Below, one piece after another: positions 1-9,805 of a stretch of 64,000 nt of DNA. The DNA is from Mammaliicoccus sciuri. Its GTDB lineage: Bacteria; Bacillota; Bacilli; Staphylococcales; Staphylococcaceae. The notes below the pieces were generated by a model that ran no database searches, was not told the DNA's origin, and was given only the letters and a program-made list of their open reading frames with translations. Where the stretch lies: positions 372,001-436,000 of the forward strand of contig NZ_CP094824.1 of the NCBI RefSeq assembly GCF_025561425.1, written 5' to 3'. The translations under genes and the position numbers were made by a program. How positions within the stretch are numbered: position 1 is the first letter of the stretch; the number at the start of each line of letters is the position of its first letter.

Positions 1-199
1 TAATAAATTATTGAAACTCTTTAATATTACAAATCCGATTGCAAGAGGATTAGCTTTAGGTACAAGTGGACACACACTCGGTGTCGCAGCAGCAAAAGAA
101 TTAGGTGAAGTAGAAGAATCAATGGCCAGTATTTCACTCGTTCTTGTTGGTATCGTAGTCGTAGCAGTCGTTCCATTCTTTGTTATGTTCTTATTATAG
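1..199 (+). CDS. LrgB/CidB-family membrane protein, C-terminal part
   Basis: The reading frame is open from the window edge (base 2), so only the last ~66 residues are seen. They contain the family's conserved [17 protein letters not shown] stretch followed by a small-residue region and a final hydrophobic helix. LrgB/CidB proteins are multi-pass membrane proteins that act with LrgA/CidA in control of murein hydrolase activity, cell lysis or metabolite export. An lrgA-type partner probably lies upstream, outside the window. A second pair of the same families is encoded at 39.6-40.6 kb, so this is one of at least two systems. Confidence 0.85.
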   Translation, partial: NKLLKLFNITNPIARGLALGTSGHTLGVAAAKELGEVEESMASISLVLVGIVVVAVVPFFVMFLL

Positions 200-296
200 A
201 AAAAATGAAAAGATAATGTGCAATATCATTTTCTGGAATTAATACTTCAATATTTAATGGTAGAGTTATTTGAGACATGTTATAATCTTTATACAT

Positions 297-360
297 AAGG
301 CACCTCGTTAATTTAGTTTTTGTTGTGATTAATTAAATTATACGAGAGTGCTTTATTTTT
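297..360 (+). terminator. Imperfect hairpin with T-run downstream of the LrgB gene
   Basis: AAGGCACCTCGT (297-308) pairs imperfectly with ACGAGAGTGCTTT (342-354) and is followed by a T-rich run. It is placed to end the LrgB transcript. The loop is long, so the call is moderate. Confidence 0.4.
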
Positions 361-383
361 TTTGTATAAAATTGGAAATTTGT

Positions 384-481
384 AACGATTTTGTAAAGTG
401 CTGACGCCTGAGGGAAAAGTATGCGTGAGAGACTACAGGCTCGAACCATACCATAGGCAAGCATGCACGAACAAAATCGTA
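384..481. repeat. ~96-bp structured intergenic element with nested inverted repeats
   Basis: A perfect 10-bp inverted repeat, ACGATTTTGT (385-394) and ACAAAATCGT (471-480), encloses further nested pairs: GTGC near 398 with GCAC near 465, GCC with GGC, GCCTG with CAGGC, and GTATG with CATAC. The interior is richer in GC than the surroundings. It resembles the intergenic palindromic elements or small structured RNAs common in staphylococci, but I cannot name it. No reading frame of useful length is present. Confidence 0.55.
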
Positions 482-488
482 GATTATA

Positions 489-541
489 AAAAATAACACC
501 TCATCTCTACTGAATAAATCAGTAGAATGAGGTGTTATTTA
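489..541. terminator. Strong bidirectional terminator
   Basis: AAATAACACCTCAT and ATGAGGTGTTATTT form a long stem that continues through TACTGA/TCAGTA with a short loop. It has A and T runs on both sides. It would end the kynU-gtrA transcript on the minus strand. Confidence 0.85.
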
Positions 542-578
542 ATTTGAGTTAGGAATTATGTCCCAGACTCTTGTCGTT

Positions 579-956
579 TTATTTATCTACTAATATCCAT
601 CTAGATAATATAAACGTTATTGGAATTGTAAAAATTAATCCGATAAATGGTGCAAAAGTTTCGTTTACATGAAATAACTGTACAAACACAAATAATAGCA
701 ATGTTTGTAATCCCATATTTACAACTTGAGTAATAGGGAATTGAATGAATTTTTTGATGGTAGGTTGAACTCGATAAACAAAACAACAATTCAAATAAAA
801 TGAAATGATAAAGCTTATTATGAAACTCAATATATGACTCACTAAATATTGAATGTCGAACACTTTTAATAATAATAAATATATCCAGTAATAATTAACT
901 GTATTGATGTCACCTACAAGTATAAATCGAATAATTTCTCCGTGTTTCTTGAACAT
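579..956 (-). CDS. GtrA-family membrane protein
   Basis: 125 residues with four predicted membrane segments. It starts in the GtrA manner, with a short basic N-terminus followed by an IRFILVGDINTVNYY-like first helix. GtrA-family proteins are thought to help move lipid-linked sugars across the membrane in teichoic acid or polysaccharide glycosylation. The start has AAGGAG seven bases upstream. It lies 27 bp after kynU on the same strand and shares its terminator, so the two are probably cotranscribed, although no functional link is obvious. Function is inferred from family only. Confidence 0.75.
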   Translation of the reverse strand: MFKKHGEIIRFILVGDINTVNYYWIYLLLLKVFDIQYLVSHILSFIISFIISFYLNCCFVYRVQPTIKKFIQFPITQVVNMGLQTLLLFVFVQLFHVNETFAPFIGLIFTIPITFILSRWILVDK

Positions 957-983
957 ATAGCTACTCCTTAAGTACGCAATTTA

Positions 984-2267
984 TTATACGACCAGGCCAC
1001 GTTTCGTACTATATTGTTCGTATAAATGATCTTGTGCAATTTCTTCTAAAATCTCAACGACTTTATAGACTTCTTCATATGATGTATATAAAGCAATAGG
1101 TGCTAATCGAATTACATTCGGCTCTCTAAAATCAGGAATGACGCCTTTATCTTTCAACGCTAAACTGATTCTATATGCTTCATCATGCACTAAACATACA
1201 TGTCCACCTCGTTTAAAATCATCACGTAAGTTCCCAACTGAATAACCATAGTCAGTTAACTTTTCATCAATTAAATACATTAAGTATGACGTAATATGAA
1301 GTGATTTCGTTCTAATAGCATGTATGCCAACTTCGTTAAAAATGTTAAGCACACCTTCTAATGGTGCCATAGATAGAATATTTGGCGTTCCAACTTGCCA
1401 ACCTGAAGCATCTCGTTGATGTTCAAATGTATGATTAAGTTGGAATTGTGTTTCGTCTTTATTCCCAAACCATCCGGCCGTACCAGGACTGCGATTAAAG
1501 TGTTTCTTATTGATATATAAGCCAGCCGTTGAACCAGGACCACCTGATAAATATTTATATGTACACCATACAGCAAAGTCTGCATCAATTTGGGTTAAGT
1601 CCATTTCAATCGCACCGATTGCATGACATAAATCCCATCCAATGATGATTTGACGTTCCTTCGCAGCCATTGTTATTTTTGCCATGTCTAATACTTGGGC
1701 ACTTCGGTAGAGTACGGTAGGCAATAGAATAAGTGCAACATCATCCGTCATTGCTTCAATAATGGCATCTTCATCAATAAATACACCATCTGAACTTTTA
1801 ACAACTTTAACTGCATCGTTTGGATCTAATCCTTTTAGACGCACTTGACTATCTACAGCATAACGATCAGTAGGGAAGTTTAAGTCATCAACTAATATTT
1901 TGTATTTATCTTTAGTCGGTTCGTAAAAAGTACTGATAGCTTGATGTATATTGGATGTCGTGCTACCAACTACAACAACTTCTTCAGGACTCGCACCAAG
2001 TAACGGCGCCATGTTTGAAGCAATGTGCTTAGAATAATGATAGTATTTGCTGTCTTCAATATTCCAAATTTTAATGCCTTCTTTTTTCCAATCTTCTAAC
2101 GCATTGAGCAATGAGGCCTCAGCATCTTTAGAAGCAAGACCTAAAGAATTCCCATCCATGTAAATTTCGTTAGGTTGTATATAAAATCGATCACGAACAT
2201 GATGTAACACATCCGCTTTATCCAAAGCTTCGGCAAATTCTTTTGTTGTATTAAATGAAGTATCCAT
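984..2267 (-). CDS. kynU: Kynureninase
   Basis: 427 residues, the normal length for kynureninase, a fold-type I pyridoxal-phosphate enzyme that splits L-kynurenine into anthranilate and alanine. The N-terminus has YMDGNSLGL, the cofactor-binding region has the GWDLCHAIG stretch, and the PLP lysine lies in WCTYKYLSGGPGS. The start has a good AAGGGG site. No tryptophan 2,3-dioxygenase or kynurenine formamidase is encoded nearby, so it probably acts on imported host kynurenine or 3-hydroxykynurenine. gtrA follows directly. Family assignment is firm; physiological role is inference. Confidence 0.93.
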   Translation of the reverse strand: MDTSFNTTKEFAEALDKADVLHHVRDRFYIQPNEIYMDGNSLGLASKDAEASLLNALEDWKKEGIKIWNIEDSKYYHYSKHIASNMAPLLGASPEEVVVVGSTTSNIHQAISTFYEPTKDKYKILVDDLNFPTDRYAVDSQVRLKGLDPNDAVKVVKSSDGVFIDEDAIIEAMTDDVALILLPTVLYRSAQVLDMAKITMAAKERQIIIGWDLCHAIGAIEMDLTQIDADFAVWCTYKYLSGGPGSTAGLYINKKHFNRSPGTAGWFGNKDETQFQLNHTFEHQRDASGWQVGTPNILSMAPLEGVLNIFNEVGIHAIRTKSLHITSYLMYLIDEKLTDYGYSVGNLRDDFKRGGHVCLVHDEAYRISLALKDKGVIPDFREPNVIRLAPIALYTSYEEVYKVVEILEEIAQDHLYEQYSTKRGLVV

Positions 2268-2430
2268 TTGTTCATCCCCTTATAAATAATGAATCATTCT
2301 TTAAATATAATTGTATACTTTCCATGTAAAAGTCACAAAGATAATGATATTTGGGATCGGTGGATGTAGGAGTGTGGGTGTGGGCAGGAAGTGAGAAGGT
2401 AGAATTGGGATTTCCAGGCCGATAAATGTA

Positions 2431-2460
2431 AACCTGAGTCATCACAAGATGACTCAGGTT
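2431..2460. terminator. Hairpin between azoR and kynU
   Basis: AACCTGAGTCATC and GATGACTCAGGTT form an almost perfect 13-bp stem. It lies just after the azoreductase stop on the minus strand. The T-run is weak. The rest of 2268-2478 is a G-rich spacer with no gene visible. Confidence 0.6.
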
Positions 2461-2478
2461 CAGTATTACAATATTAAA

Positions 2479-3114
2479 TTAGAATGTTTGTCCTAATGAT
2501 TTTGCACGCTCGATTGCGTCTGCTTTGATTTCTTCTGCTTTTTCTGGGTTAGCATTGTGGCCTTCAACAATTAAACCGTCAAAGTCAGTAATTCCGTAGA
2601 AGTTCATCATTTGTCCGATGTAACGGTGACCCATTTCTAAGTCAGCTGCTGGACCTTCACTATAGTATCCACCACGTGCTTGAATGTGTAATGCTTTTTT
2701 ATCTGGTAATAAACCAACTGGACCTTCAGCTGTGTATTTGAATGTTTTGCCAGCTACTGATACTGAATCTAAGTATGCTTTCATAACTGGTGGGAATGAG
2801 AAATTCCAGAATGGTGTAACGAATACATATTTGTCTGCATTAACAAATTGATCACTTAATTCGTTTAAGCGACGTACTTTGCCTTGTTCGCCTTCTGAAA
2901 GTTCTTCAAATCCTTGCCCTGATTGTAATTTACCCCAACCAGCGAATACATCTGCATCAATTTGTGGAATGTATGAATTGTATAAGTCGATATGAACGAC
3001 TTCATCATTTGGGTTTGAAGCTTTATAACTTTCGATAAATGATTTAGCTGTTGCCATTGAAAAAGAAACAGTTTCATCATGTGGATGAGCTGTAATAAAT
3101 AATACTTGTGACAT
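2479..3114 (-). CDS. azoR: FMN-dependent NADH:quinone oxidoreductase / azoreductase
   Basis: 211 residues of the AzoR/AcpD flavodoxin-like family. These cytosolic FMN enzymes use NADH to reduce quinones and azo compounds. The N-terminus [16 protein letters not shown] is the flavin phosphate loop, [20 protein letters not shown] is the conserved central motif, and the ARGGYYSEG stretch near residue 147 lies at the active site. Length is typical. It appears monocistronic with a hairpin downstream. Confidence 0.9.
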   Translation of the reverse strand: MSQVLFITAHPHDETVSFSMATAKSFIESYKASNPNDEVVHIDLYNSYIPQIDADVFAGWGKLQSGQGFEELSEGEQGKVRRLNELSDQFVNADKYVFVTPFWNFSFPPVMKAYLDSVSVAGKTFKYTAEGPVGLLPDKKALHIQARGGYYSEGPAADLEMGHRYIGQMMNFYGITDFDGLIVEGHNANPEKAEEIKADAIERAKSLGQTF

Positions 3115-3285
3115 AATAATATTTCGCCTCTGTGATAAAAATTAAACTAACTATAAATATTATGCTTAAAATTTTTACTAAAGCAATAGGAATGCTCACG
3201 AAAATAAATGTCATTTTACACTTAAGTTTTAATAATGGTAGGATAAATGTAATGAATGATAATTTGATAATAGGGATGATGGGTT

Positions 3286-3870
3286 TTGAGTAAGAAATTA
3301 TACTTAATGAGACACGGACAAACATTATTTAATGAGAAGAAAAAAATTCAAGGTGCATCTGATTCACCATTAACACAATTAGGTATTGAACAAGCGCGTA
3401 TGGCAAAAAAGTATTTCGATGAATCGAATATAACATTTGAGTCGTTATACGCATCTGCACAAGAACGCGCAAGTGATACGCTTGAAATTATATGTCCAGA
3501 AAGGCCATATGTAAGATTAAAAGGATTGAAAGAATGGAACTTTGGACTTTATGAAGCTGAAAGTGAAACTTTAAATCCGCCACATAAGCCAGGTGAAACT
3601 TCTTATGGAGACTTCTTTATTGATTATGGCGGTGAGTCTAGTGAGGAACTACAAAATAGAATGAATGAAACATTAACAGATATCATGAATACAGACGAAG
3701 CGGATACAATATTAGCAGTAAGCCATGGTGGAGCATTATATATGTTTTTACAACTATGGTTACCATTTGAAAAAGTTAAAGAAGTGAAATTCTCCAATTG
3801 TTGCATACTCGAATTTGAAAACAATACATTTAAATTTATACAAGCCATTAATCCAACAGAAATAGCATAA
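3286..3870 (+). CDS. Histidine phosphatase family protein (GpmB-like)
   Basis: 194 residues. The start is TTG. The N-terminal LMRHGQTLFN carries the catalytic RHG motif, and SHGGALYMFL near residue 145 carries the second catalytic histidine. This branch of the phosphoglycerate-mutase superfamily includes cofactor-dependent phosphatases with varied substrates, and the substrate here cannot be read from sequence. The gene stands alone, between azoR (divergent) and a terminator shared with the convergent GntR gene. Confidence 0.85.
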   Translation: MSKKLYLMRHGQTLFNEKKKIQGASDSPLTQLGIEQARMAKKYFDESNITFESLYASAQERASDTLEIICPERPYVRLKGLKEWNFGLYEAESETLNPPHKPGETSYGDFFIDYGGESSEELQNRMNETLTDIMNTDEADTILAVSHGGALYMFLQLWLPFEKVKEVKFSNCCILEFENNTFKFIQAINPTEIA

Positions 3871-3915
3871 AAAGACGGGACAGCCATCGTACATGATGAC
3901 TGTCCCGTTCTATTA
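3871..3915. terminator. Bidirectional terminator between convergent genes
   Basis: GACGGGACAG and CTGTCCCGTTC form a GC-rich stem with A-rich and T-rich flanks. It separates the histidine phosphatase from the convergent GntR regulator and overlaps the latter's stop codon region. Confidence 0.85.
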
Positions 3916-4614
3916 TTTAATTGAAGGTATATAGAATCTAGAATTTTCATAATGGAATATGATTTTAGAGTAGTCGAAAGGAATACCTGTACTTGTGTAG
4001 AATATTTGTTCATATTCTAATGATGGATCACCTTCATTTAATTCTAAGTGTGTCGCATCTTCTTTATTTAATTTACCAATATTGAAATATATATCAGTGA
4101 ATCCTACTTTGACTTTTAAGTTATTTTCAATGTAATGAAAAATTGAACCATTGGCAATTTCTTCATTCATGTATAAGACAACATTCTTACTAAAATAAGA
4201 AGTTTCAATACAGAATACTTCTCCATCAAGATATCTAACGCGATCAACAAGATATACAGTATCGTTATCTTTTAACTTTAATTGTTGTTTTACTTCATCT
4301 TCAGGTTGAATCTCTGCGACTTTTAAGATTTTGCTCGTTACATCGTGTCCTTTAAATTCATCTGAAAATCCATCGGCTGTAAATAAGTTAACAAATCCAT
4401 CTCTTTTCGGATTTCTAACATAGATGCCACTGCCTCTAGCTTGATAGATTAAACCTGTTTTTTCTAGATTTTTAAGAGCATTGATAATTGTACTCTTGCT
4501 CACGTTAAATTCACTTCTTAAAACTTCAACACTCGGTAATTTATCTCCAGCTTCATAATGCCCATTATTGATAAGTGACTCAATACGTTCAGCAATAAGC
4601 TCGTACTTAAGCAT
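3913..4614 (-). CDS. GntR-family transcriptional regulator (HutC/TreR subfamily, UTRA domain)
   Basis: About 233 residues. Residues 1-70 form a winged helix (KLPSVEVLRSEFNVSKSTIINAL), and the remainder is a UTRA effector domain ending in a YSKIIFHYENSRFYIPS-type strand. I place the start at 4614 because GGGG lies seven bases upstream of that ATG; an upstream in-frame ATG at 4647 has no good site. It is divergent from the 6-phospho-beta-glucosidase pseudogene, so it is probably the local repressor, sensing a phosphorylated beta-glucoside. Two TGTACA-centred half sites (about 4684 and 4732) flank the promoter and could be operators. Confidence 0.85.
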   Translation of the reverse strand: MLKYELIAERIESLINNGHYEAGDKLPSVEVLRSEFNVSKSTIINALKNLEKTGLIYQARGSGIYVRNPKRDGFVNLFTADGFSDEFKGHDVTSKILKVAEIQPEDEVKQQLKLKDNDTVYLVDRVRYLDGEVFCIETSYFSKNVVLYMNEEIANGSIFHYIENNLKVKVGFTDIYFNIGKLNKEDATHLELNEGDPSLEYEQIFYTSTGIPFDYSKIIFHYENSRFYIPSIK

Positions 4615-4695
4615 ATTAATCCCCACTTTATGATAGATATTACTCATATTATAGCACTTGTTAAATTAATAACACCAACTAAATGTACATCCATC

Positions 4696-4724
4696 TTTAC
4701 AAATTGTATCGGTATAATTATAAT
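4696..4724 (+). promoter_or_regulatory. Sigma-A-type promoter of the beta-glucosidase locus
   Basis: TTTACA (4696-4701), a 17-bp spacer, then TATAAT (4719-4724). TGTACA motifs on both sides are candidate binding sites for the divergent GntR protein. Confidence 0.75.
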
Positions 4725-4757
4725 GTAAGTGTGTACAAAATATCCGGAGGTAATCGT

Positions 4758-6189
<1,432 letters not shown>

Positions 6190-6210
6190 TACAATGCTTT
6201 AACGAATTAA

Positions 6211-6245
6211 TCTCTTGTCATATTAAATGACAAGAGATTTTTTTA
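6211..6245 (+). terminator. Terminator after the beta-glucosidase pseudogene
   Basis: TCTCTTGTCAT and ATGACAAGAGA form a stem followed by a seven-T run. Confidence 0.88.
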
Positions 6246-6369
6246 TGTTGTAATCAGGAATTTTTGTAAATATGTTCTTTCTTAAATTTATAAGAAAAAT
6301 ATATGTTGTATTAAACAACGTTATACAACGCAAAATATATTTATTGATATTTTCTTTTAAATTTAAATA

Positions 6370-6398
6370 TTGTTTTATTTAAATTCAAAAAGTATAAT
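6370..6398 (+). promoter_or_regulatory. Promoter of the Sdr-like adhesin
   Basis: TTGTTT (6370-6375), a 17-bp spacer and TATAAT (6393-6398). It is followed by a leader of about 65 nt. Confidence 0.6.
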
Positions 6399-6403
6399 TA
6401 CAC

Positions 6404-6438
6404 TTGATAAGTGCTCTATAAATTAAAAAACTTATCAA
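6404..6438. repeat. Inverted repeat in the adhesin leader
   Basis: TTGATAAGT (6404-6412) and ACTTATCAA (6430-6438) are perfect complements with a 17-nt spacer, just downstream of the promoter. It could be an operator or a leader hairpin. Confidence 0.5.
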
Positions 6439-6775
6439 TAGAAAATGATAAAGCATAGGAGGAATGTAGAATGAAGAAAAAGCCGAGATCAAGTAAGGGA
6501 AAATTAGACTTTATCCCTAATAGACTTAATAAGTATTCTATTAGAAAATTTACAGTAGGAACTGCTTCTATTTTAGTCGGAGCTACTTTACTTTTCGGGA
6601 TAGGTGAAGAAGCAAAAGCGGATGAACAACAAAATAATTCTGTACAATCACAGCCAAATAATTTAAATGATGATGGTCAATCTGAATAGGCTATAGAAAA
6701 ACAAATTGTAGATCAAGAGAGCACAGAAGAAATTGCAACTAATGAACAAGATGTCGCTAAAGAAGAACAAACAGA

Positions 6776-7217
6776 AGAAGCGCCAACAGCTGAAGAAACA
6801 GAAAAAGTGGAAACAGAAGAAGCGCCAACAGCTGAAGAAACAGAAAAAGTGGAAACAGAAGAAGCGCCAACAGCTGAAGAAACAGAAAAAGTGGAAACAG
6901 AAGAAGCACCAACAGCTGAAGAAACAAACAAAGTAGAAACAGAAGAAGCGCCAAAAGCTGAAGAAACAAACAAAGTAGAAACAGAAGAAGCGCCAACAGT
7001 TGAAGAAACAAACAAAGTAGAAACAGAAGAAGCGCCAAAAGCTGAAGAAACAAAGTAGAAACAAAAGAAGCGCCAAAAGCTGAAGAAACAGAAAAAACAG
7101 TAACAGAAGAAGCGCCAAAAGCTGAAGAAACAAACAAAGTAGAAACAGAAGAAGCGCCAGCAGCTGAAGAAACAAACAAAGCAGCAATAGAAGAAGCATC
7201 AACAGTTGAAGACACAA
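6776..7217 (+). repeat. 42-bp tandem repeats encoding [14 protein letters not shown]
   Basis: About eleven 42-bp copies, each giving 14 residues of the type [14 protein letters not shown]. Copies differ by a few bases. The frameshifting 4-bp deletion at about 7050 lies inside one copy. Both antisense frames are open through it only because of composition. Confidence 0.9.
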
Positions 7218-8266
7218 ATAAAGTAGAAATAAAAGAAACTAACAATGATAATTTTAAAAAATTAACATCAGTTTCTGATGAAGACGTTAATGATCAAATT
7301 AAGGTTGAAGAATTTAGATTTGATAATAACACTTTACATCCTAACAATTCTGGATATTCAAAAATGAGTAGCAAATTCAGGGTTGATGGTACAGTTAAAG
7401 AAGGTGATTATTTTACATTTGTTATTCCTGAAAATTTAACAGTTGACGGAGATATTGACTATTCAAAAACTGATAATTCTATGAAATTAGTTGATATTAA
7501 AAATGCAAATGGAGATATTGTTGCAAAAGGCGAATATAATGTACTTTCTAAAAATGGTAGGTATATTTTCACTAATTATGTAAATGATAAAGAAAATATT
7601 AACGGATTTTTTGAGTTACCACTATGGACTGATAGAAAAATCACTCCTTATTCAGGGAACTATGATGTTCAATTTGATATAGCTAATCAAAAATTTAATT
7701 CTAATATAGATATTGATTATGGTAATCCGTCGATGGGACTTCCAGGTAAAGATGGAGCAAATGTTTCGTCGTTTATTACAAAAATAGATAATGCTTCAGG
7801 AGAACGAACATATAAACAAACTATATATGTGAATTCAAAAAATAACAATTTAAGAGACACAATTGTGACTTTGCAGGGTTATCATAATGATCCTAATACA
7901 AGTAGTACAGTTCTAAATAAAGATGTTACTAAATTTAAAGTGTATAAATTAGCTGATGGTGCAAAAGTAACTGACAGTTATTATATTGATCCTAATAGCT
8001 CTAATTATATTGATGTTACTAATGGTGTTTTACCATATATCTATGATAATGGTGATAACACTATCACATTTAATTTTGGTGATATCAATGAAACTTACAT
8101 TATAACTGTAGATGGTCAGTATGATGATAGCGGAGAAAACGTGAAGACAAGAGTAACTGAAACAAATAGTGACATTTATGGTGTAAAAAGGAAATCTTAC
8201 TATTGGGATAATGAGAACATAATTCGCACTGGTGATGGTGGAGCAGATGGAGATAATAGACAGAAA

Positions 8267-9270
8267 TATAAATTAGGTAATTATGTATGGCATGATATTG
8301 ACTGAGATGGTGTACAAGGAACAGATGAAAATGAGAAACCAATTTCAAATGTAGAAGTAATTTTACGAGACGAAAATGGTAAAGAAATAGGTAGAACAAA
8401 AACAGATGAAACAGGTTATTACGAATTTGATGGATTAGAGAATGGGAACTATGAAGTTGAATTTATAACACCAGAAGGTTTCGAAGAAACGCCAACAGAA
8501 CAAGGTGAAAATGAAGAAACAGATTCAAATACAAGAATCACAAAAGCAACAATTGATGGCGCAGATAACATGAGTGTTGATAAAGGTTATTATAAGCCGA
8601 CATATAAATTAGGTAATTATGTATGGCATGATATTGACCGAGATGGTGTACAAGGAACAGATGAAAATGAGAAACCAATTTCAAATGTAGAAGTAATTTT
8701 ACGAGATGAAAATGGTAAAGAAATAGGTAGAACAAAAACAGATGAAACAGGTTATTACGAATTTGATGGATTAGAGAATGGGAACTATGAAGTTGAATTT
8801 ATAACACCAGAAGGTTTCGAAGAAACACCAACAGAACAAGGTGAAAATGAAGAAACAGATTCAAATACAAGAATCACAAAAACAACAATTGATGGCGCAG
8901 ATAACATGAGTGTTGATAAAGGTTATTATAAGCCGACATATAAATTAGGTAATTATGTATGGCATGATATTGACCGAGATGGTGTACAAGGAACAGATGA
9001 AAATGAGAAACCAATTTCAAATGTAGAAGTAATTTTACGAGATGAAAATGGTAAAGAAATAGGTAGAACAAAAACAGATGAAACAGGTTATTACGAATTT
9101 GATGGATTAGAGAATGGGAACTATGAAGTTGAATTTATAACACCAGAAGGTTTCGAAGAAACGCCAACAGAACAAGGTGAAAATGAAGAAACAGATTCGA
9201 ATACAAGAATCACAAAAGCAACAATTGATGACGCAGATAACATGAGTGTCGATAAAGGTTATTATGAATT
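8267..9270 (+). repeat. Three 336-bp B repeats of the adhesin
   Basis: Units start at 8267, 8603 and 8939, exactly 336 bp (112 codons) apart, each beginning [12 protein letters not shown]. They are nearly identical. They carry the [13 protein letters not shown] calcium-binding-type loop known from SdrD B domains. Unit 1 holds the TGA nonsense codon. Confidence 0.92.
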
Positions 9271-9446
9271 AGATGACTCTGACTCAGATGCGGACAGCGA
9301 TTCAGACGCAGACAGTGGTTCAGACGCAGATAGCGACTCAGATGCGGATTCTGATTCAGATGCGGATTCTGATTCAGATGCGGACTCTGACTCAGACGCG
9401 GACAGTGACTCAGATGCAGATAGCGATTCAGACTCTGACTCAGATA
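9271..9446 (+). repeat. Ser-Asp/Ala dipeptide stalk repeat
   Basis: Alternating DSD and DAD codons in six-base steps, the SD stalk that carries Sdr proteins through the cell wall. It is short compared with typical Sdr stalks. Confidence 0.9.
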
Positions 9447-9686
9447 TGGGAATGGGTTCAACTGATTCAAACAACAATGATGGAAACGGCATTGCAAAAG
9501 CTGCAACTACAGATGATCATGATAAATCAAATAATGATAAGAAATTACCAGACACTGGTGAACAACCAATAAATAACGCTGCTTTATTCGGCGGTTTATT
9601 TGCTGGAATTGGATCATTATTCTTACTTGGTCGTCGCAAAAAAGACAACAAAGAAAATAACTAGAATTATATAAATGTAATTTTAT

Positions 9687-9727
9687 GGCTGGGGCAAATT
9701 TTTTGTCCCGGCCTCTATGATTTTTAG
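9687..9727 (+). terminator. Terminator after the adhesin
   Basis: GGCTGGGGCA pairs with TGTCCCGGCC around an AAATTTTT loop, a pattern common in staphylococcal terminators, with a weak T-run after it. Confidence 0.65.
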
Positions 9728-9805
9728 GGTAGTGTCATAATTTTCATTAATAAAACAGATTTAGGCTTATTTTTATAAAAGTTAATACAGAAAGGTATGT
9801 AATGT

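Larger units (their letters stand above)
6471..9664 (+). pseudogene. Sdr-like (MSCRAMM) cell-wall adhesin with three inactivating lesions
   Basis: Architecture in order: YSIRK-type signal peptide ([18 protein letters not shown], residues 20-40, cleaved after AKA), Glu/Ala-rich 14-residue repeats, an N2/N3-like ligand-binding region (about 7260-8250), three 112-residue SdrD-type B repeats, an Asp/Ser-rich stalk, and a sorting signal LPDTG with hydrophobic tail and KKDNKENN. Lesions: in-frame TAG at 6687, a 4-bp deletion near 7050 within AACAAACAAAG-type repeats that shifts frame, and TGA at 8303 where the other two B repeats have CGA. Without them this would be a protein of roughly 1060 residues, anchored by sortase A and binding a host ligand. 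No frame restores it in one piece. The 72-residue N-terminal fragment still has a start and RBS. Confidence 0.9.

Noticed and set aside
6663-7245. Long minus-strand Leu/Phe-rich reading frames
   Set aside because: They are the antisense of the 42-bp Glu/Ala repeats, have no start signals and no protein-like composition.
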